From Peribacillus simplex NBRC 15720 = DSM 1321 (GTDB lineage Bacteria > Bacillota > Bacilli > Bacillales > DSM-1321): DNA of 64,000 nt. The DNA is taken from assembly GCF_002243645.1 (NCBI RefSeq), contig NZ_CP017704.1:1899501-1963500 (forward strand), written 5' to 3'. A program made the translations under genes and the position numbers. The notes beneath the pieces were generated by a model. The model was given only the letters and a program-made list of their open reading frames with translations. It did no database searches and was not told where the DNA came from. Positions 17,307 through 26,119 of the stretch are shown one piece after another. Every line of letters starts with the position of its first letter. Position 1 is the stretch's first letter.

Positions 17307-18659
17307 TTATTCCAAATAATTTGCTATTTCTTCATTGGCAAAGCGATTTTTTGGATTCTTTAATCCAAGGTGATTACGGAGAGTGTCTCCTTCATAGTCC
17401 AAACGGAACAAACCCCTCTCTTGTAAAATTGGAACAACCTTCTCGACGAAATCCTCTAAGTCGCCTGGTAACAGTGGAAATTGAAGCATAAAGCCATCTG
17501 CAGCTTTTTCAGTAAACCATACCTCCATTTCATCAGCTACTTGAGTTGGTGTACCGACAAATCTATCTCGTCTGGCAGGACTGAAAAATCTCGCATATAA
17601 TTCACCCACTTTTATGTCTTCTTCACCAATAATTTTCTTCATTTCATTAAAGTTACTTTGTATGCTATTTACTGATGGAAATTCAACATCCTTCGCTGGT
17701 GTATCTAAAGAATATTTTGAAAAATCTACGTTGCCCATATAACCAGAAACGAATTTCAAACTCTCATAAGGGTCGACGAGACTTTGGAGTTTATTGTATT
17801 TTTGAATGGCTATTTCCTCGGTTTCTCCGATAATAGGGGAAATGCCGTGAAGGATGTGGAGCTCTTCCACACCTCTTCCAAAATCCATTAAAGACGATTT
17901 TAATTCTTGATAATATCGTTTGGATTCTTCAATGTTATCCCAATGTGTGAAAACGACTTCGGCTGTTCGAGCGGCTAATCGCTGCCCTGGTATTGACGCA
18001 CCCGCTTGAATGATAACGGGCTGCCCCTGCGCCGAACGTGCAATATTCAACGGACCTTTTACCGAAAAATAGTTGCCTTTATACCGAAGCTCATGCACTT
18101 TATCAGGATTAAAAAATTGTCCCGTTTCTTTGTTATGCACAAACGCATCATCTTCCCACGAATCCCATAACCCTTGGACAACGTCGAGGAACTCCTCCGC
18201 TCGTTCATAACGATGATCGTGTGCCCAATGTTTATCACGACTGAAATTCAAGGCCGTCTCTCCGGTCGCATCAGCTGTAGTAACAACATTCCATCCCACC
18301 CGTCCGCCGCTTATATGATCAACAGAAGCAAATTGGCGAGCGAGTACATATGGTTCACTGTACGTTGTAGAAGCTGTCGCCCCAATGCCGATTTTTTCTG
18401 TCGCTGCAGCTAATGCTGTAATTAGTACAATCGGATCAAATCGATTAAGTATTTGAGGATGCGATTCATGATTAATGGCCAAGCTATCTGCCACAAAGGC
18501 AAGGTCAAATTTCCCTTTTTCCGCAATTTTTGAGAGTCTTTGCAAAGCTTTCACATCAATACTTGCATTCGGATTTGATGCCGGATGCCGCCACGACGCA
18601 ACATGCATACCTGTTCCAATCAGATAAGCAGCTAACTTCATCTTTCTGTCTTGAGCCAT
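17307..18659 (-). CDS. NtaA/SnaA/DszA-family FMN-dependent monooxygenase (YxeK/YtnJ-like)
   Basis: 450 residues, the normal size for the NtaA/DszA branch of bacterial-luciferase-like monooxygenases. MKLAAYLIGTGMHVASWRHP, FDLAFVADS, ARQFASVDHISGGRVGWNVVTT and the QAGASIPGQRLAARTAEVVFT stretch are typical of this group. Relatives oxidise C-S or C-N bonds (dibenzothiophene sulfone, nitrilotriacetate, S-(2-succino)cysteine derivatives). It uses FMNH2 from a separate reductase. It is the last gene of the LLM-MetQ-MetN-MetI-MetQ-monooxygenase operon, 16 bases after the second MetQ gene. A paralogue opens the neighbouring operon (29397-30731). Probable role: releasing sulfur from an imported organosulfur compound. 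Confidence 0.85.
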   Translation of the reverse strand: MAQDRKMKLAAYLIGTGMHVASWRHPASNPNASIDVKALQRLSKIAEKGKFDLAFVADSLAINHESHPQILNRFDPIVLITALAAATEKIGIGATASTTYSEPYVLARQFASVDHISGGRVGWNVVTTADATGETALNFSRDKHWAHDHRYERAEEFLDVVQGLWDSWEDDAFVHNKETGQFFNPDKVHELRYKGNYFSVKGPLNIARSAQGQPVIIQAGASIPGQRLAARTAEVVFTHWDNIEESKRYYQELKSSLMDFGRGVEELHILHGISPIIGETEEIAIQKYNKLQSLVDPYESLKFVSGYMGNVDFSKYSLDTPAKDVEFPSVNSIQSNFNEMKKIIGEEDIKVGELYARFFSPARRDRFVGTPTQVADEMEVWFTEKAADGFMLQFPLLPGDLEDFVEKVVPILQERGLFRLDYEGDTLRNHLGLKNPKNRFANEEIANYLE

Positions 18660-18675
18660 TCTAATCTCTCCTTCC

Positions 18676-19530
18676 TTATTTATTAGAATATATCTCTTTA
18701 TAACTGCTCAATTCTTTCAAGGAAATGAATGTTGGAATATAGTTTCCATTGTAAGTTTCTTCAATAAATTTAGCCGTTTTCTCTGATTGATAGAGATCAA
18801 CTAATTTTCGGTAAATTTCATTGTCTTGATCTTTACTCCTAGCCGCTATGATATTAATATAAGGCTTTGCAGTACTACTTTCATAAATAAGAGCATCTTT
18901 TAAATTTAGTCCCGCTTCTACCGCAACTCCATTATTAATCACCGAACCAGCTGTATCTTCCATCACACGTGGGGCACTGGCACCATCGACAGGAACAATT
19001 TTGATTTTCTTCGGATTTTCCTTTATTTTGTCCTGTCCACCATTCCCGTCAAAGTCTTCCACAACCTTTAAGAGTTTTGCTTCTTGTAATAACAATAAAG
19101 CTCTTCCCCAGTTAGCTTGGTCATTGGGCACAGCAATTTGTGCACCATTTGGGATCTCTTCCACCGATTTATATTTGCTTGAATACAAACCGAGAGGAGC
19201 AATAATTGTAGTCCCAATTGGAACGATGTCTGTATTATTATTCGCATTAAATGAATCTAAATAGGCAACATGTTGAAAGGCGTTGATATCAATATCCCCT
19301 TCTGCCAGCGCTTCGTTCGGATCATAAGCCGATGAGAAATTAACAATTTCAATTTCCACCCCTTCTTTTTCAGCCTGTTCCTTTAAAAATTCCCATGTTC
19401 GAAGTTCAGAATTTCTAATCCCTACCTTCACTTTCGTTTGTTTCCCTCCTGCATTCGTTGAATCACTTGAACAACCTGCCAATAACACCCCCAAGATAAG
19501 CAGTATAGGTAAAATACATTTTTTCATCAT
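18676..19530 (-). CDS. NlpA/MetQ-family substrate-binding lipoprotein
   Basis: 284 residues. The lipoprotein signal MMKKCILPILLILGVLLAGC ends in lipobox LAGC (Cys20). The mature part follows the NlpA fold: KVKVGIRNSELRTWEFLKEQAE, DINAFQHVAYLDSF, IAVPNDQANWGRALLLLQ. It would deliver substrate to the MetN/MetI proteins encoded immediately upstream. The usual MetQ motif around FNQH is changed (INAFQH), and a second, diverged MetQ-type lipoprotein is encoded in the same operon (21280-22113), so the transporter may use two receptors of different specificity. The setting between two monooxygenase genes points to an organosulfur ligand rather than plain methionine. Confidence 0.85.
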   Translation of the reverse strand: MMKKCILPILLILGVLLAGCSSDSTNAGGKQTKVKVGIRNSELRTWEFLKEQAEKEGVEIEIVNFSSAYDPNEALAEGDIDINAFQHVAYLDSFNANNNTDIVPIGTTIIAPLGLYSSKYKSVEEIPNGAQIAVPNDQANWGRALLLLQEAKLLKVVEDFDGNGGQDKIKENPKKIKIVPVDGASAPRVMEDTAGSVINNGVAVEAGLNLKDALIYESSTAKPYINIIAARSKDQDNEIYRKLVDLYQSEKTAKFIEETYNGNYIPTFISLKELSSYKEIYSNK

Positions 19531-19562
19531 TCATTCCACTCTCCCTCTGTATACTACCGCAA

Positions 19563-20213
19563 CTACACTCTTCTAATTTTCCGTTCGAAAATATTTCCTA
19601 AACTTTGTACTCCCTGAACAACAATTACTAGAATTACAACGGTGACGAATATCGTAATAGTGCTAAAGCGTTGATAGCCATATGTTATCGCTACATCTCC
19701 AAGTCCACCGCCACCTATAGCTCCTGCCATTGCTGTAGCGCCCACTAAACCAATTGTTGCAGTTGTTATACTTAGAATTAATGACGCAAAAGCTTCAGGC
19801 ATTAAAAACCTGAAAATAATTTGTAACGGCGTTGCTCCCATGGCTTTCGCGGCTTCAATAATGCCTTCATCCACTTCCAATAGTGAATTCTCCACAAGTC
19901 TTGAGATATATGGGCCAATATGAAGCACTAGTGGCACAATTGCTGCTGTCGTACCAATCGACGTACCAACAATTAGTCTTGTAAATGGAATAATCGCCAC
20001 AAGCAAGATAATAAACGGAATCGACCGGAAAATGTTTACAATCGGATTCACTATAGAAAAAATAAATCTATTTTCATAAATATGACCTTTTCTTGTTACA
20101 ACCAATAAAATGCCTAAGAATATTCCAATGATGCTTCCAAAAAAAAGTGAAATACTAACCATGTACAGCGTTTCCCACAAGGCGTTTAAAATGAGCTCTT
20201 GGCTTACTTCCAT
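19563..20213 (-). CDS. metI: MetI-type ABC transporter permease
   Basis: 216 residues, five transmembrane segments, the standard MetI length. The EAA loop is GIIEAAKAMGATPLQIIFRFLMPEA, with the conserved GAIGGGGLGDVAITYGYQRF segment near the C-terminus. The start codon lies 59 bases inside the ATPase gene and is preceded by AAGGAGGTGACGAAGG, so the long overlap is real and implies coupling. Together with MetN and one or both MetQ lipoproteins it would import methionine or a related sulfur compound. Confidence 0.88.
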   Translation of the reverse strand: MEVSQELILNALWETLYMVSISLFFGSIIGIFLGILLVVTRKGHIYENRFIFSIVNPIVNIFRSIPFIILLVAIIPFTRLIVGTSIGTTAAIVPLVLHIGPYISRLVENSLLEVDEGIIEAAKAMGATPLQIIFRFLMPEAFASLILSITTATIGLVGATAMAGAIGGGGLGDVAITYGYQRFSTITIFVTVVILVIVVQGVQSLGNIFERKIRRV

Positions 20214-21243
20214 CCTTCGTCACCTCCTTCACTTTGACATTTTGATTCTTTATAAACTGTAATGCCCGATCAATTTCATCTTCATTACCTATTATTTCAA
20301 CAATTAAATTACCAAATGGGATGCCTTGTAACTCAGTAATATTGCCGAACAGAACGTTTATTTCCACATTAAACCTCTTCGCTGTTTTTGAAACGATAGG
20401 CTGCCCAGAGCTCGATCCCAAAAAATCAATTTTAAAAATCCGGCTGAAATAGGCATCCTCATTGAGCAATCCATAAACACTTGATGGCACTTCATCGCGA
20501 ACAACCGATCGAATGAAGTTACGAGTTGTTTCTGTTCGCGGACGGGCAAAAATATCGATCACATTTCCTGATTCAATCACGCTCCCATCCTCCATCACTG
20601 CAACCCGATTACAAATTTCTTTAATCACTTCCATTTCGTGCGTGATAATTAGAATGGTAATTTTATATTCTTCATTTATCCGTTTCAGCAGATTCAGGAT
20701 TGATTTTGTTGTTTGTGGATCCAATGCTGATGTTGCTTCATCACATAATAAAATCGAAGGGTTTGTGGCCAAAGCACGGGCAATCCCGACACGCTGCTTT
20801 TGTCCACCTGAAAGCTGATTTGGATAGTTCATTGCTTTGTCTTCTAGACCAACAAAGCGGAGAATCTCATTAACTCGTTCTTCAATCTCATTTTTCTTTT
20901 TTTTACTTAACAATAATGGCATCGCCACATTATCAAAGACTGTTTTGGAATTAAGTAAATTAAAATGCTGAAAAATCATGCCAATATTTTTCTTAGCTTC
21001 ACGCAAATCTTTTTCAGACATCTTGGCAAGATTTTTTCCTTCTACAATCACTTCACCTGAAGTAGGATATTCCAGTAGATTCACAGTTCGGATGAGTGTA
21101 CTTTTTCCGGCTCCACTAAAACCGATAACCCCGAATATATCCCCTTTTTCAACGGTTATATTAATCTCCTTTAACGCTTCAATTTTCTTCTCCCCGTCAT
21201 CAAAAACTTTTGAAACCCGACGAAATTCTATCAAAGTGGCCAC
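20155..21243 (-). CDS. metN: MetN-type ABC transporter ATP-binding protein with NIL domain
   Basis: 362 residues. Walker A GFSGAGKST is at about 41-49, signature [15 protein letters not shown], Walker B ILLCDEATSALDPQTT (the DEATSALDP variant is typical of MetN), then a C-terminal NIL ligand-binding domain (about 270-345) which in MetN proteins gives feedback inhibition by intracellular methionine. It lies between two MetQ genes in the operon and overlaps the permease gene. Whether the substrate is methionine or another thioether cannot be seen from the sequence; the flanking monooxygenases favour the latter. Confidence 0.9.
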   Translation of the reverse strand: MATLIEFRRVSKVFDDGEKKIEALKEINITVEKGDIFGVIGFSGAGKSTLIRTVNLLEYPTSGEVIVEGKNLAKMSEKDLREAKKNIGMIFQHFNLLNSKTVFDNVAMPLLLSKKKKNEIEERVNEILRFVGLEDKAMNYPNQLSGGQKQRVGIARALATNPSILLCDEATSALDPQTTKSILNLLKRINEEYKITILIITHEMEVIKEICNRVAVMEDGSVIESGNVIDIFARPRTETTRNFIRSVVRDEVPSSVYGLLNEDAYFSRIFKIDFLGSSSGQPIVSKTAKRFNVEINVLFGNITELQGIPFGNLIVEIIGNEDEIDRALQFIKNQNVKVKEVTKDGSKPRAHFKRLVGNAVHG

Positions 21244-21279
21244 CTCCTCTTTTTAATCAGCTTGGTATAGAAGCCACCC

Positions 21280-22113
21280 TTAAAACGCGGGCACGACGGC
21301 TCCTTCATATTGATCTAAAATAAATTCTTTGACCTTTTCCGTCGTTAATGCATTCGCAAGCTTTTGGATCGCTTTATCGTCCTTATTGTCTGGACGAGCA
21401 ACTAAAATGTTAACATATGGTGAATCTTTCCCTTCAATTATCAGTGCATCATCGAGAGGTTTTAACCCTCCTTCTAAAGCATAGTTTGTGTTAATGGCCG
21501 ATGCTTCCACATCATCTAGCGAGTGAACTAAAAGAGGGGAATCGACTGGAATGAATTCTATTTTTTTAGCATTTTTTGTAATGTCCTCAATCGTATAATC
21601 ACCTGACTTGGAAGCTTCCAACTCAATGATATTATTTGCCGCAAAAAGCTGTAACGATCGCGAAAAGTTTACTGGATCTTTCGGTACGGCTACTTTCGCT
21701 CCGTCTGACAATTCACCTATAGACTTAATTTTTTTGGAATAGACACCAAATGGTTCAATATGTACACCCTTCACATTAACCAAATTCAGACCACTATCTT
21801 TATTTACTTGCTCTAAGTAAGGGGTATGTTGAAAGAAGTTTGCATCCAATTCTTTGTCTGCTGTTTGTTGATTCGTTTGAATACCATCCGTAGAAATCAC
21901 TACATCCAGTTTCACGCCTTGTTTTTCTAAATCCGGTGCAATAAACTCTAAAATTTCTGCATGTGGTATTGAGGCTGCACTAATTTTCAAAGTCACTTCC
22001 TCATCCTTGTCTCCTTTACTCTCCGATGATGTTTGCTCATTACTTCCACAAGCACCCAATATCAGCAATACTACTGTTAAAACCGTTACGGACAGCCATT
22101 TAATTTTCTTCAA
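21280..22113 (-). CDS. NlpA/MetQ-family substrate-binding lipoprotein (first of two)
   Basis: 277 residues. Signal peptide and lipobox LILGACGSN, then a negatively charged linker and the NlpA domain: LKISAASIPHAEILEFIAPDLEKQGVKLDV, DANFFQHTPYLEQV, VAVPKDPVNFSRSLQLFA and NTNYALEGGLKP. The FFQHTPYL motif is the canonical MetQ ligand-site segment, more typical than in the second lipoprotein of this operon. It sits 88 bases downstream of the luciferase-like monooxygenase gene and 36 bases before metN. The gene ends early after EGAVVPAF, as other MetQ proteins do. Confidence 0.88.
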   Translation of the reverse strand: MKKIKWLSVTVLTVVLLILGACGSNEQTSSESKGDKDEEVTLKISAASIPHAEILEFIAPDLEKQGVKLDVVISTDGIQTNQQTADKELDANFFQHTPYLEQVNKDSGLNLVNVKGVHIEPFGVYSKKIKSIGELSDGAKVAVPKDPVNFSRSLQLFAANNIIELEASKSGDYTIEDITKNAKKIEFIPVDSPLLVHSLDDVEASAINTNYALEGGLKPLDDALIIEGKDSPYVNILVARPDNKDDKAIQKLANALTTEKVKEFILDQYEGAVVPAF

Positions 22114-22201
22114 TGTTTCTCGCTCCTTTTTTTATCCTTTTATATTGGAATAACAAATATTTATCAGCTGCTTCATGCCCTCTGGATCTTTTCTTTTCCT
22201 T

Positions 22202-23206
22202 CTATATGATAGTCTCTTCCCCTAAGAGAAGCGGACTCAACAACTGAAAGGATTGGATCCGTTCTGCTTCTCTTCGAAGCGGTGTATGCAAAATAAATTC
22301 ATCCACTTGAAAAACTTTCTGAAGTTCCTTTAAAATCCCGTTAACATATCCTGGAGTCCCAGCAATAACACTTGCGGTCTGCTCTTCTATTTCGTAAGCT
22401 TCACCAGCCTGCTTCTCAAATGACTCAGCCTGCTCACGTGATTGAACTGTCAGCGTCCGTCCACTTTGTAGATGAACTTTAAACAGTTTGTGTTCGCTTG
22501 CCAGCTCCTCTGCTTTTTGCTGGGTAGGAGCTGCCACAACCGCTACTGATACGATAAAGCGACCTTCTGGGTACTTGCTTCGGTAAGCAGAAGACGCTTC
22601 ATACAGCATGGTATCATCACTATTAATAAATCTGGCGAATACAAAATCCATTCCGAGGTTAGCGGCTAGTTGAGCGCTGTCTGAACTTGCACCTAGCAGA
22701 AAGGTTTCTGGCTTTTCAGGAGGTATCGGTGTTGCTTGAATACCAGAGAGCAAGTGATCATCATCGATTGAATTTTCAATTATCTTTTGCAATAAGGATG
22801 CACGTTCCCCAAAATCTTTTCCATCATTCACAGTTCCAAATTGTAACGCCTTTGTTGATAAAGGAAATCCACCTGGTGCTTTACCAATGCCAAGATCTAC
22901 CCTGCCCGGGGCAAGAGTGGATAAAACATGAAAATTTTCAGCGACTTTATAAGGACTGTAATGCTGAAGCATGACACCTCCCGAACCTACACGAATGGAT
23001 GTGGTTATCGATAATAAATAAGAAATTAATACTTCTGGTGAAGATCCAGCAACTTGTTCCATATGATGATGTTCCGATACCCAAAAACGGCTATATCCCC
23101 ATTCTTCAGCTTTTTGAGCTAGGTTTACGGTTTGCTTAAGTGCATCAACTGCCGAATTCCCAGGAAAAATGGGGCTTTGATCTAATATTCCAAGCTTAAA
23201 ACTCAT
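22202..23206 (-). CDS. Luciferase-like (LLM class) flavin monooxygenase, YtmO-like, paralogue B
   Basis: 334 residues. SFKLGILDQSPIFPG at the start, SRFWVSEHHHMEQVAGSSPEVLISYL and VGSGGVMLQHYSPYKVAENFHVLSTLAPGRVDLGIGKAPGG are diagnostic of the MsnO/YtmO branch of the luciferase-like family. It is clearly a paralogue of the protein at 30806-31828; most conserved blocks are nearly identical. It opens the Met-type importer operon behind a promoter that matches, element for element, the one before the paralogue. Probable role: FMN-dependent oxidation in organosulfur breakdown. RBS GGAGAGAAAGTCAT precedes the ATG. Confidence 0.85.
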   Translation of the reverse strand: MSFKLGILDQSPIFPGNSAVDALKQTVNLAQKAEEWGYSRFWVSEHHHMEQVAGSSPEVLISYLLSITTSIRVGSGGVMLQHYSPYKVAENFHVLSTLAPGRVDLGIGKAPGGFPLSTKALQFGTVNDGKDFGERASLLQKIIENSIDDDHLLSGIQATPIPPEKPETFLLGASSDSAQLAANLGMDFVFARFINSDDTMLYEASSAYRSKYPEGRFIVSVAVVAAPTQQKAEELASEHKLFKVHLQSGRTLTVQSREQAESFEKQAGEAYEIEEQTASVIAGTPGYVNGILKELQKVFQVDEFILHTPLRREAERIQSFQLLSPLLLGEETII

Positions 23207-23276
23207 ATGACTTTCTCTCCAATCATTAATACCGAGTTAACAAATCGAATTAGTTGTTTTAATGTAATTGAAATTC

Positions 23277-23358
23277 ATCCTAACATTGTAAACAAGCACT
23301 TGACAACACCTTATTTGATAGAAAAATTTATTTAATTGATAAAAAAATTCTATCAATT
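23277..23358 (-). promoter_or_regulatory. LysR-type promoter of the LLM-B/Met importer operon
   Basis: On the minus strand, in order: palindrome AATTGATA-N9-TATCAATT (23334-23358), half-site CTATCAA (23315-23321), -35 TTGTCA (23301-23306), 18 bp, -10 TAGGAT (23277-23282). Palindrome plus a proximal half-site abutting -35 is the usual recognition-site and activation-site layout of LysR regulators. Spacings equal those of the promoter at 31886-31966. The ATG lies about 65 bases downstream of the start region. Confidence 0.75.
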
Positions 23359-23658
23359 GCTTATGAATTTGGAATGCCTTTGCCTAATAATTAACCAAGC
23401 TCCCGCCTATCATGGTTTGAGATCTATTCTTCTTACCGCAATCAGAATAGGATTCATCAATGAGAGGAAGAGAAAAGGAGAGAGAAGTCTATGAAAAGCT
23501 GGAATGAAAGAATGAAGAGTGGCTATGTATGGTAGGTAAAATGGGGGGAATGTTCGCATCATGACTATGCTTGAAATCAAGTTGGAACGAAGCCTTTGGA
23601 ATTATAACAACAAAGGTGCTAGGCACGAAATCGTGTCTGGCACCTTTGTCAAATATGT
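23359..23658. other. Operon boundary, 300 bases without a convincing gene
   Basis: Between the LysR-type promoter and the deacylase stop codon I see no convincing gene. A 14-codon frame with a good ribosome binding site (23491-23535, MKSWNERMKSGYVW) is too short to call. The end near the deacylase gene carries the hairpin at 23611-23648. Confidence 0.5.
23611..23648. repeat. Near-perfect 38-base palindromic hairpin at an operon end
   Basis: CAAAGGTGC and GCACCTTTG form the outer 9-bp arms; the inner arms AGGCACGA and TCGTGTCT pair with one G-U, leaving a 2-base loop. It lies 11 bases from the deacylase stop codon and can act as terminator or transcript-stabilising hairpin for that operon. 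The compact palindromic core with GGTGC/GCACC resembles dispersed intergenic hairpins of Bacillus genomes, but copy number cannot be judged here. Confidence 0.8.
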
Positions 23659-24801
23659 TCACCACTTACCATGGTTAGATAATAAATCCTTGGCACTTTC
23701 AGATAAAAAATGAGCGGCTTTAATAATGGATTTTTCATCAACAGTAAAAGCTGGATGATGCCAGTCTTCGTTTCCGTTTGTACCAAAAAAGGCAAAGGTA
23801 CCGGGGATATGTTGTAGGTAATAAGCGAAATCTTCACCACCCATTGAAGGTTCTGGATGGATTACATGCAATGATTGTTGCCGAGCAGACAAGCGGGCCA
23901 TCTCGGTGACTGCCGGATGATTAAGAAGCGCGGGGGGCCCAGGAAACCAACCAATCGCAGCTTCCAGTGAAAAAGCAGCTGCAATATGATTCACAATTGA
24001 ATAAAACTTTTCTTTTACTTCTTCGCGTATCTCAGAATTAAAGGTTCGAATCGTTCCTTCCAATATGACGTCGCCCGGAATTACATTCCAAGTGTTTCCG
24101 CCTGTTATTCTCGTGACACTCACCACAGCACTATCTAATGGGGATACATTCCGGCTGACGATAGTTTGAAGAGCGGTAATAAGCTGAGCCGCTGCCGCTA
24201 TTGGATCTTTTCCGTTTTGAGGGATGGCCGCGTGGCTCCCCTTCCCTTGAAGGACAATATGAAAACGGTCCACTGCCGCCATTAACGGACCTTCTTTTAT
24301 CCCAATGGTGCCGACAGGCAAATTGGGTTTATTGTGCAGACCAATTACAGCCGCTACATCGTCAATTTGACCATCTTTTATCACATGCTCCGCTCCGCCA
24401 CCTAATTCTTCTGCGGGTTGAAAAAGCAATCGCACTGTCCCGCACAACTCTGATTGATATTCTTTTAAAAGGTAGGCAGCTCCTATTGCAGCTGCCGTAT
24501 GAAAATCATGGCCGCACGCATGCATCACTCCTTTTACTTTCGAAGCAAACGGAAGCCCAGTTTGTTCCTCAATCGGAAGAGCATCGATATCCGCCCTTAT
24601 GGCTACTGTCGGTCCGGGTTTGCCACCCTTTATATCTGCAAAAACACCTGTTTTCAATCCTGTATTTCGTATTTCAATGCCCTCTTCCTCGAGCCAATTT
24701 TTAATTGATTTTGTCGTTTCAAATTCTTCATTTGATAACTCCGGATATTGATGTAAATGGCGCCTTATCGATATTAAGCGCTTTTCCAGCTCTCGACTCA
24801 T
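23659..24801 (-). CDS. M20-family amidohydrolase/deacetylase (YxeP/YtnL-like)
   Basis: 380 residues from the ATG at 24801, which follows AAGGAGGCGTCTGT; a longer frame from 24837 is untenable because it overlaps the upstream gene without a ribosome binding site. This is the exact length of B. subtilis YxeP. M20 metal-site segments are visible: RADIDALPIEEQTG, MHACGHDFHTAAAIGAA, LFQPAEELGGGAEHVI and a C-terminal GGEDFAYYLQ...HHPAF. Such enzymes remove acyl groups from N-acyl amino acids. In the B. subtilis yxe/ytm pathways the homologues deacetylate N-acetylated S-(2-succino)cysteine derivatives. It is the last gene of the long sulfur operon. Confidence 0.85.
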   Translation of the reverse strand: MSRELEKRLISIRRHLHQYPELSNEEFETTKSIKNWLEEEGIEIRNTGLKTGVFADIKGGKPGPTVAIRADIDALPIEEQTGLPFASKVKGVMHACGHDFHTAAAIGAAYLLKEYQSELCGTVRLLFQPAEELGGGAEHVIKDGQIDDVAAVIGLHNKPNLPVGTIGIKEGPLMAAVDRFHIVLQGKGSHAAIPQNGKDPIAAAAQLITALQTIVSRNVSPLDSAVVSVTRITGGNTWNVIPGDVILEGTIRTFNSEIREEVKEKFYSIVNHIAAAFSLEAAIGWFPGPPALLNHPAVTEMARLSARQQSLHVIHPEPSMGGEDFAYYLQHIPGTFAFFGTNGNEDWHHPAFTVDEKSIIKAAHFLSESAKDLLSNHGKW

Positions 24802-24815
24802 ACAGACGCCTCCTT

Positions 24816-25325
24816 CTATAAATCTAAGCGATAGCATTTTACTAAAATATCATGATTTTGAAATTCTTTCGTTCGATCCCGTTTAAAGCCAAACCATTCG
24901 TATAGTTTTATGGCTTTATGCATCTTATCAGTAGAATGTAAATACAAACTGGACGCACCTTGCGATTTTGCATAAATTACACTAGCTTTTAATAATTCCT
25001 GTGCGATACCGCGTCCCCTTGATTCGGGATGAACGGCCAACAACCGAATGATTGGTGAAAGGATCCCAAGTTCCGGCTTTTCATATGCTTTTTCAGATGA
25101 CTGAAAAAGCTGTAATGTACCAAGGATATCCTGATTGCATTTTGCAACCAACACCTTATCAACATGTGGATTATCCACCGAGGATTCAATATTTTTTAAA
25201 TATCCTTCCCAAGCTTCCGGGTTCGAATATTCATGTTCATATTGTTGATAACTTTCTACCAATAAGCGGCGCACCGTCTCTTTATCTTCTTCAATCAATT
25301 CATCGACCACGATTGTATTAATCAT
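24816..25325 (-). CDS. GNAT-family N-acetyltransferase (operon copy 2)
   Basis: 169 residues. Acetyl-CoA motif A is LLAVHPESRGRGIAQELLKASVIYAKSQGA (RGRGIA pyrophosphate loop); motif B follows in LYLHSTDKMHKAIKLYEWFGFKRDR. It lies between the ABC ATPase gene and the deacylase gene, 14 bases before the latter's start. A second GNAT gene is at the other end of the transporter cluster. In the related B. subtilis operons an acetyltransferase N-acetylates the imported thioether before monooxygenation and deacetylation, which suggests the same acetylate-oxidise-deacetylate logic here. Which GNAT acts on which substrate is unknown. Confidence 0.82.
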   Translation of the reverse strand: MINTIVVDELIEEDKETVRRLLVESYQQYEHEYSNPEAWEGYLKNIESSVDNPHVDKVLVAKCNQDILGTLQLFQSSEKAYEKPELGILSPIIRLLAVHPESRGRGIAQELLKASVIYAKSQGASSLYLHSTDKMHKAIKLYEWFGFKRDRTKEFQNHDILVKCYRLDL

Positions 25326-25348
25326 ACGTCCTCCTTTGGCCCCTTCCT

Positions 25349-26119
25349 TTAATTGGCCCTTTCTTCTAAAACCGATAAGGAAAAATCTCTTGATATCCGG
25401 TTTAAAAATTGTCTTGTTCGCTCTTCCTTTGGAGCATTGAAAATCTCTAATGGTGCCCCTTCTTCTACAATGACCCCGCCATCCATGAAAAGAACGCGAT
25501 CCGATATCTCTTTAGCAAAACTCATTTCATGGGTTACAATCACCATCGTGATGCCTTCCTGTGCAATTGCTTTTATGACAGAAAGCACCTCCCCAACCAA
25601 CTCAGGGTCGAGTGCCGACGTTGGCTCGTCAAATAGAATGACCTCCGGATTTAAAGCAAGTGCCCTGGCAATTCCAACACGTTGCTGTTGACCTCCTGAC
25701 AATTGCGAAGGGAAATAGTTATGCTTATCTCCCAAACCTACTTTTTCCAATAACAGCTTGCTTTCCCGAATTGCATCAGCTTTCTTATATTTTTTTGTAA
25801 CAATTAAACCTTCCATTACATTTTCCAAAACAGTTTTATGAGCAAATAAGTTATAATGCTGAAAAACCATCGCCGATTGTCTTCTAAGAGACAAGATTTC
25901 CCTTTTAGTCGCCTTCTTAGACTTCACCTGTATATCTCCCACTTGAACGATTCCCTCATCTGGTTTCTCCAGAAAATTCAAGCATCTAAGCAGGGTGGTT
26001 TTCCCAGATCCACTTGGTCCAAGAATGGTAACTACTTCTCCCTTGCCTATTTTCAAATTAATTCCTTTTAAAACTGGCTGCTGGTTAAATGATTTTTTTA
26101 TATCTTTTAAATAAATCAT
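25349..26119 (-). CDS. Amino-acid/cystine ABC transporter ATP-binding protein (TcyN-like)
   Basis: 256 residues. Walker A GPSGSGKT is near 33-40, signature [16 protein letters not shown], Walker [18 protein letters not shown] and switch [10 protein letters not shown]. It overlaps the permease stop by 4 bases (ATGA), with its ribosome binding site inside the permease 3' end. With the two permeases and the lipoprotein it makes a complete importer of the TcyJKLMN type (L-cystine and S-substituted cysteines). The cluster with GNAT, glutaredoxin, monooxygenase and M20 genes mirrors the ytmI-tcyJKLMN-ytmO-ytnI-J-L operon of B. subtilis. Confidence 0.9.
   Translation of the reverse strand: MIYLKDIKKSFNQQPVLKGINLKIGKGEVVTILGPSGSGKTTLLRCLNFLEKPDEGIVQVGDIQVKSKKATKREILSLRRQSAMVFQHYNLFAHKTVLENVMEGLIVTKKYKKADAIRESKLLLEKVGLGDKHNYFPSQLSGGQQQRVGIARALALNPEVILFDEPTSALDPELVGEVLSVIKAIAQEGITMVIVTHEMSFAKEISDRVLFMDGGVIVEEGAPLEIFNAPKEERTRQFLNRISRDFSLSVLEERAN

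Noticed and set aside
23491-23535. 14-codon open frame (MKSWNERMKSGYVW) with AAAGGAG upstream
   Set aside because: Too short, followed by nothing it could control in the same direction, and not supported by a promoter or terminator of its own.
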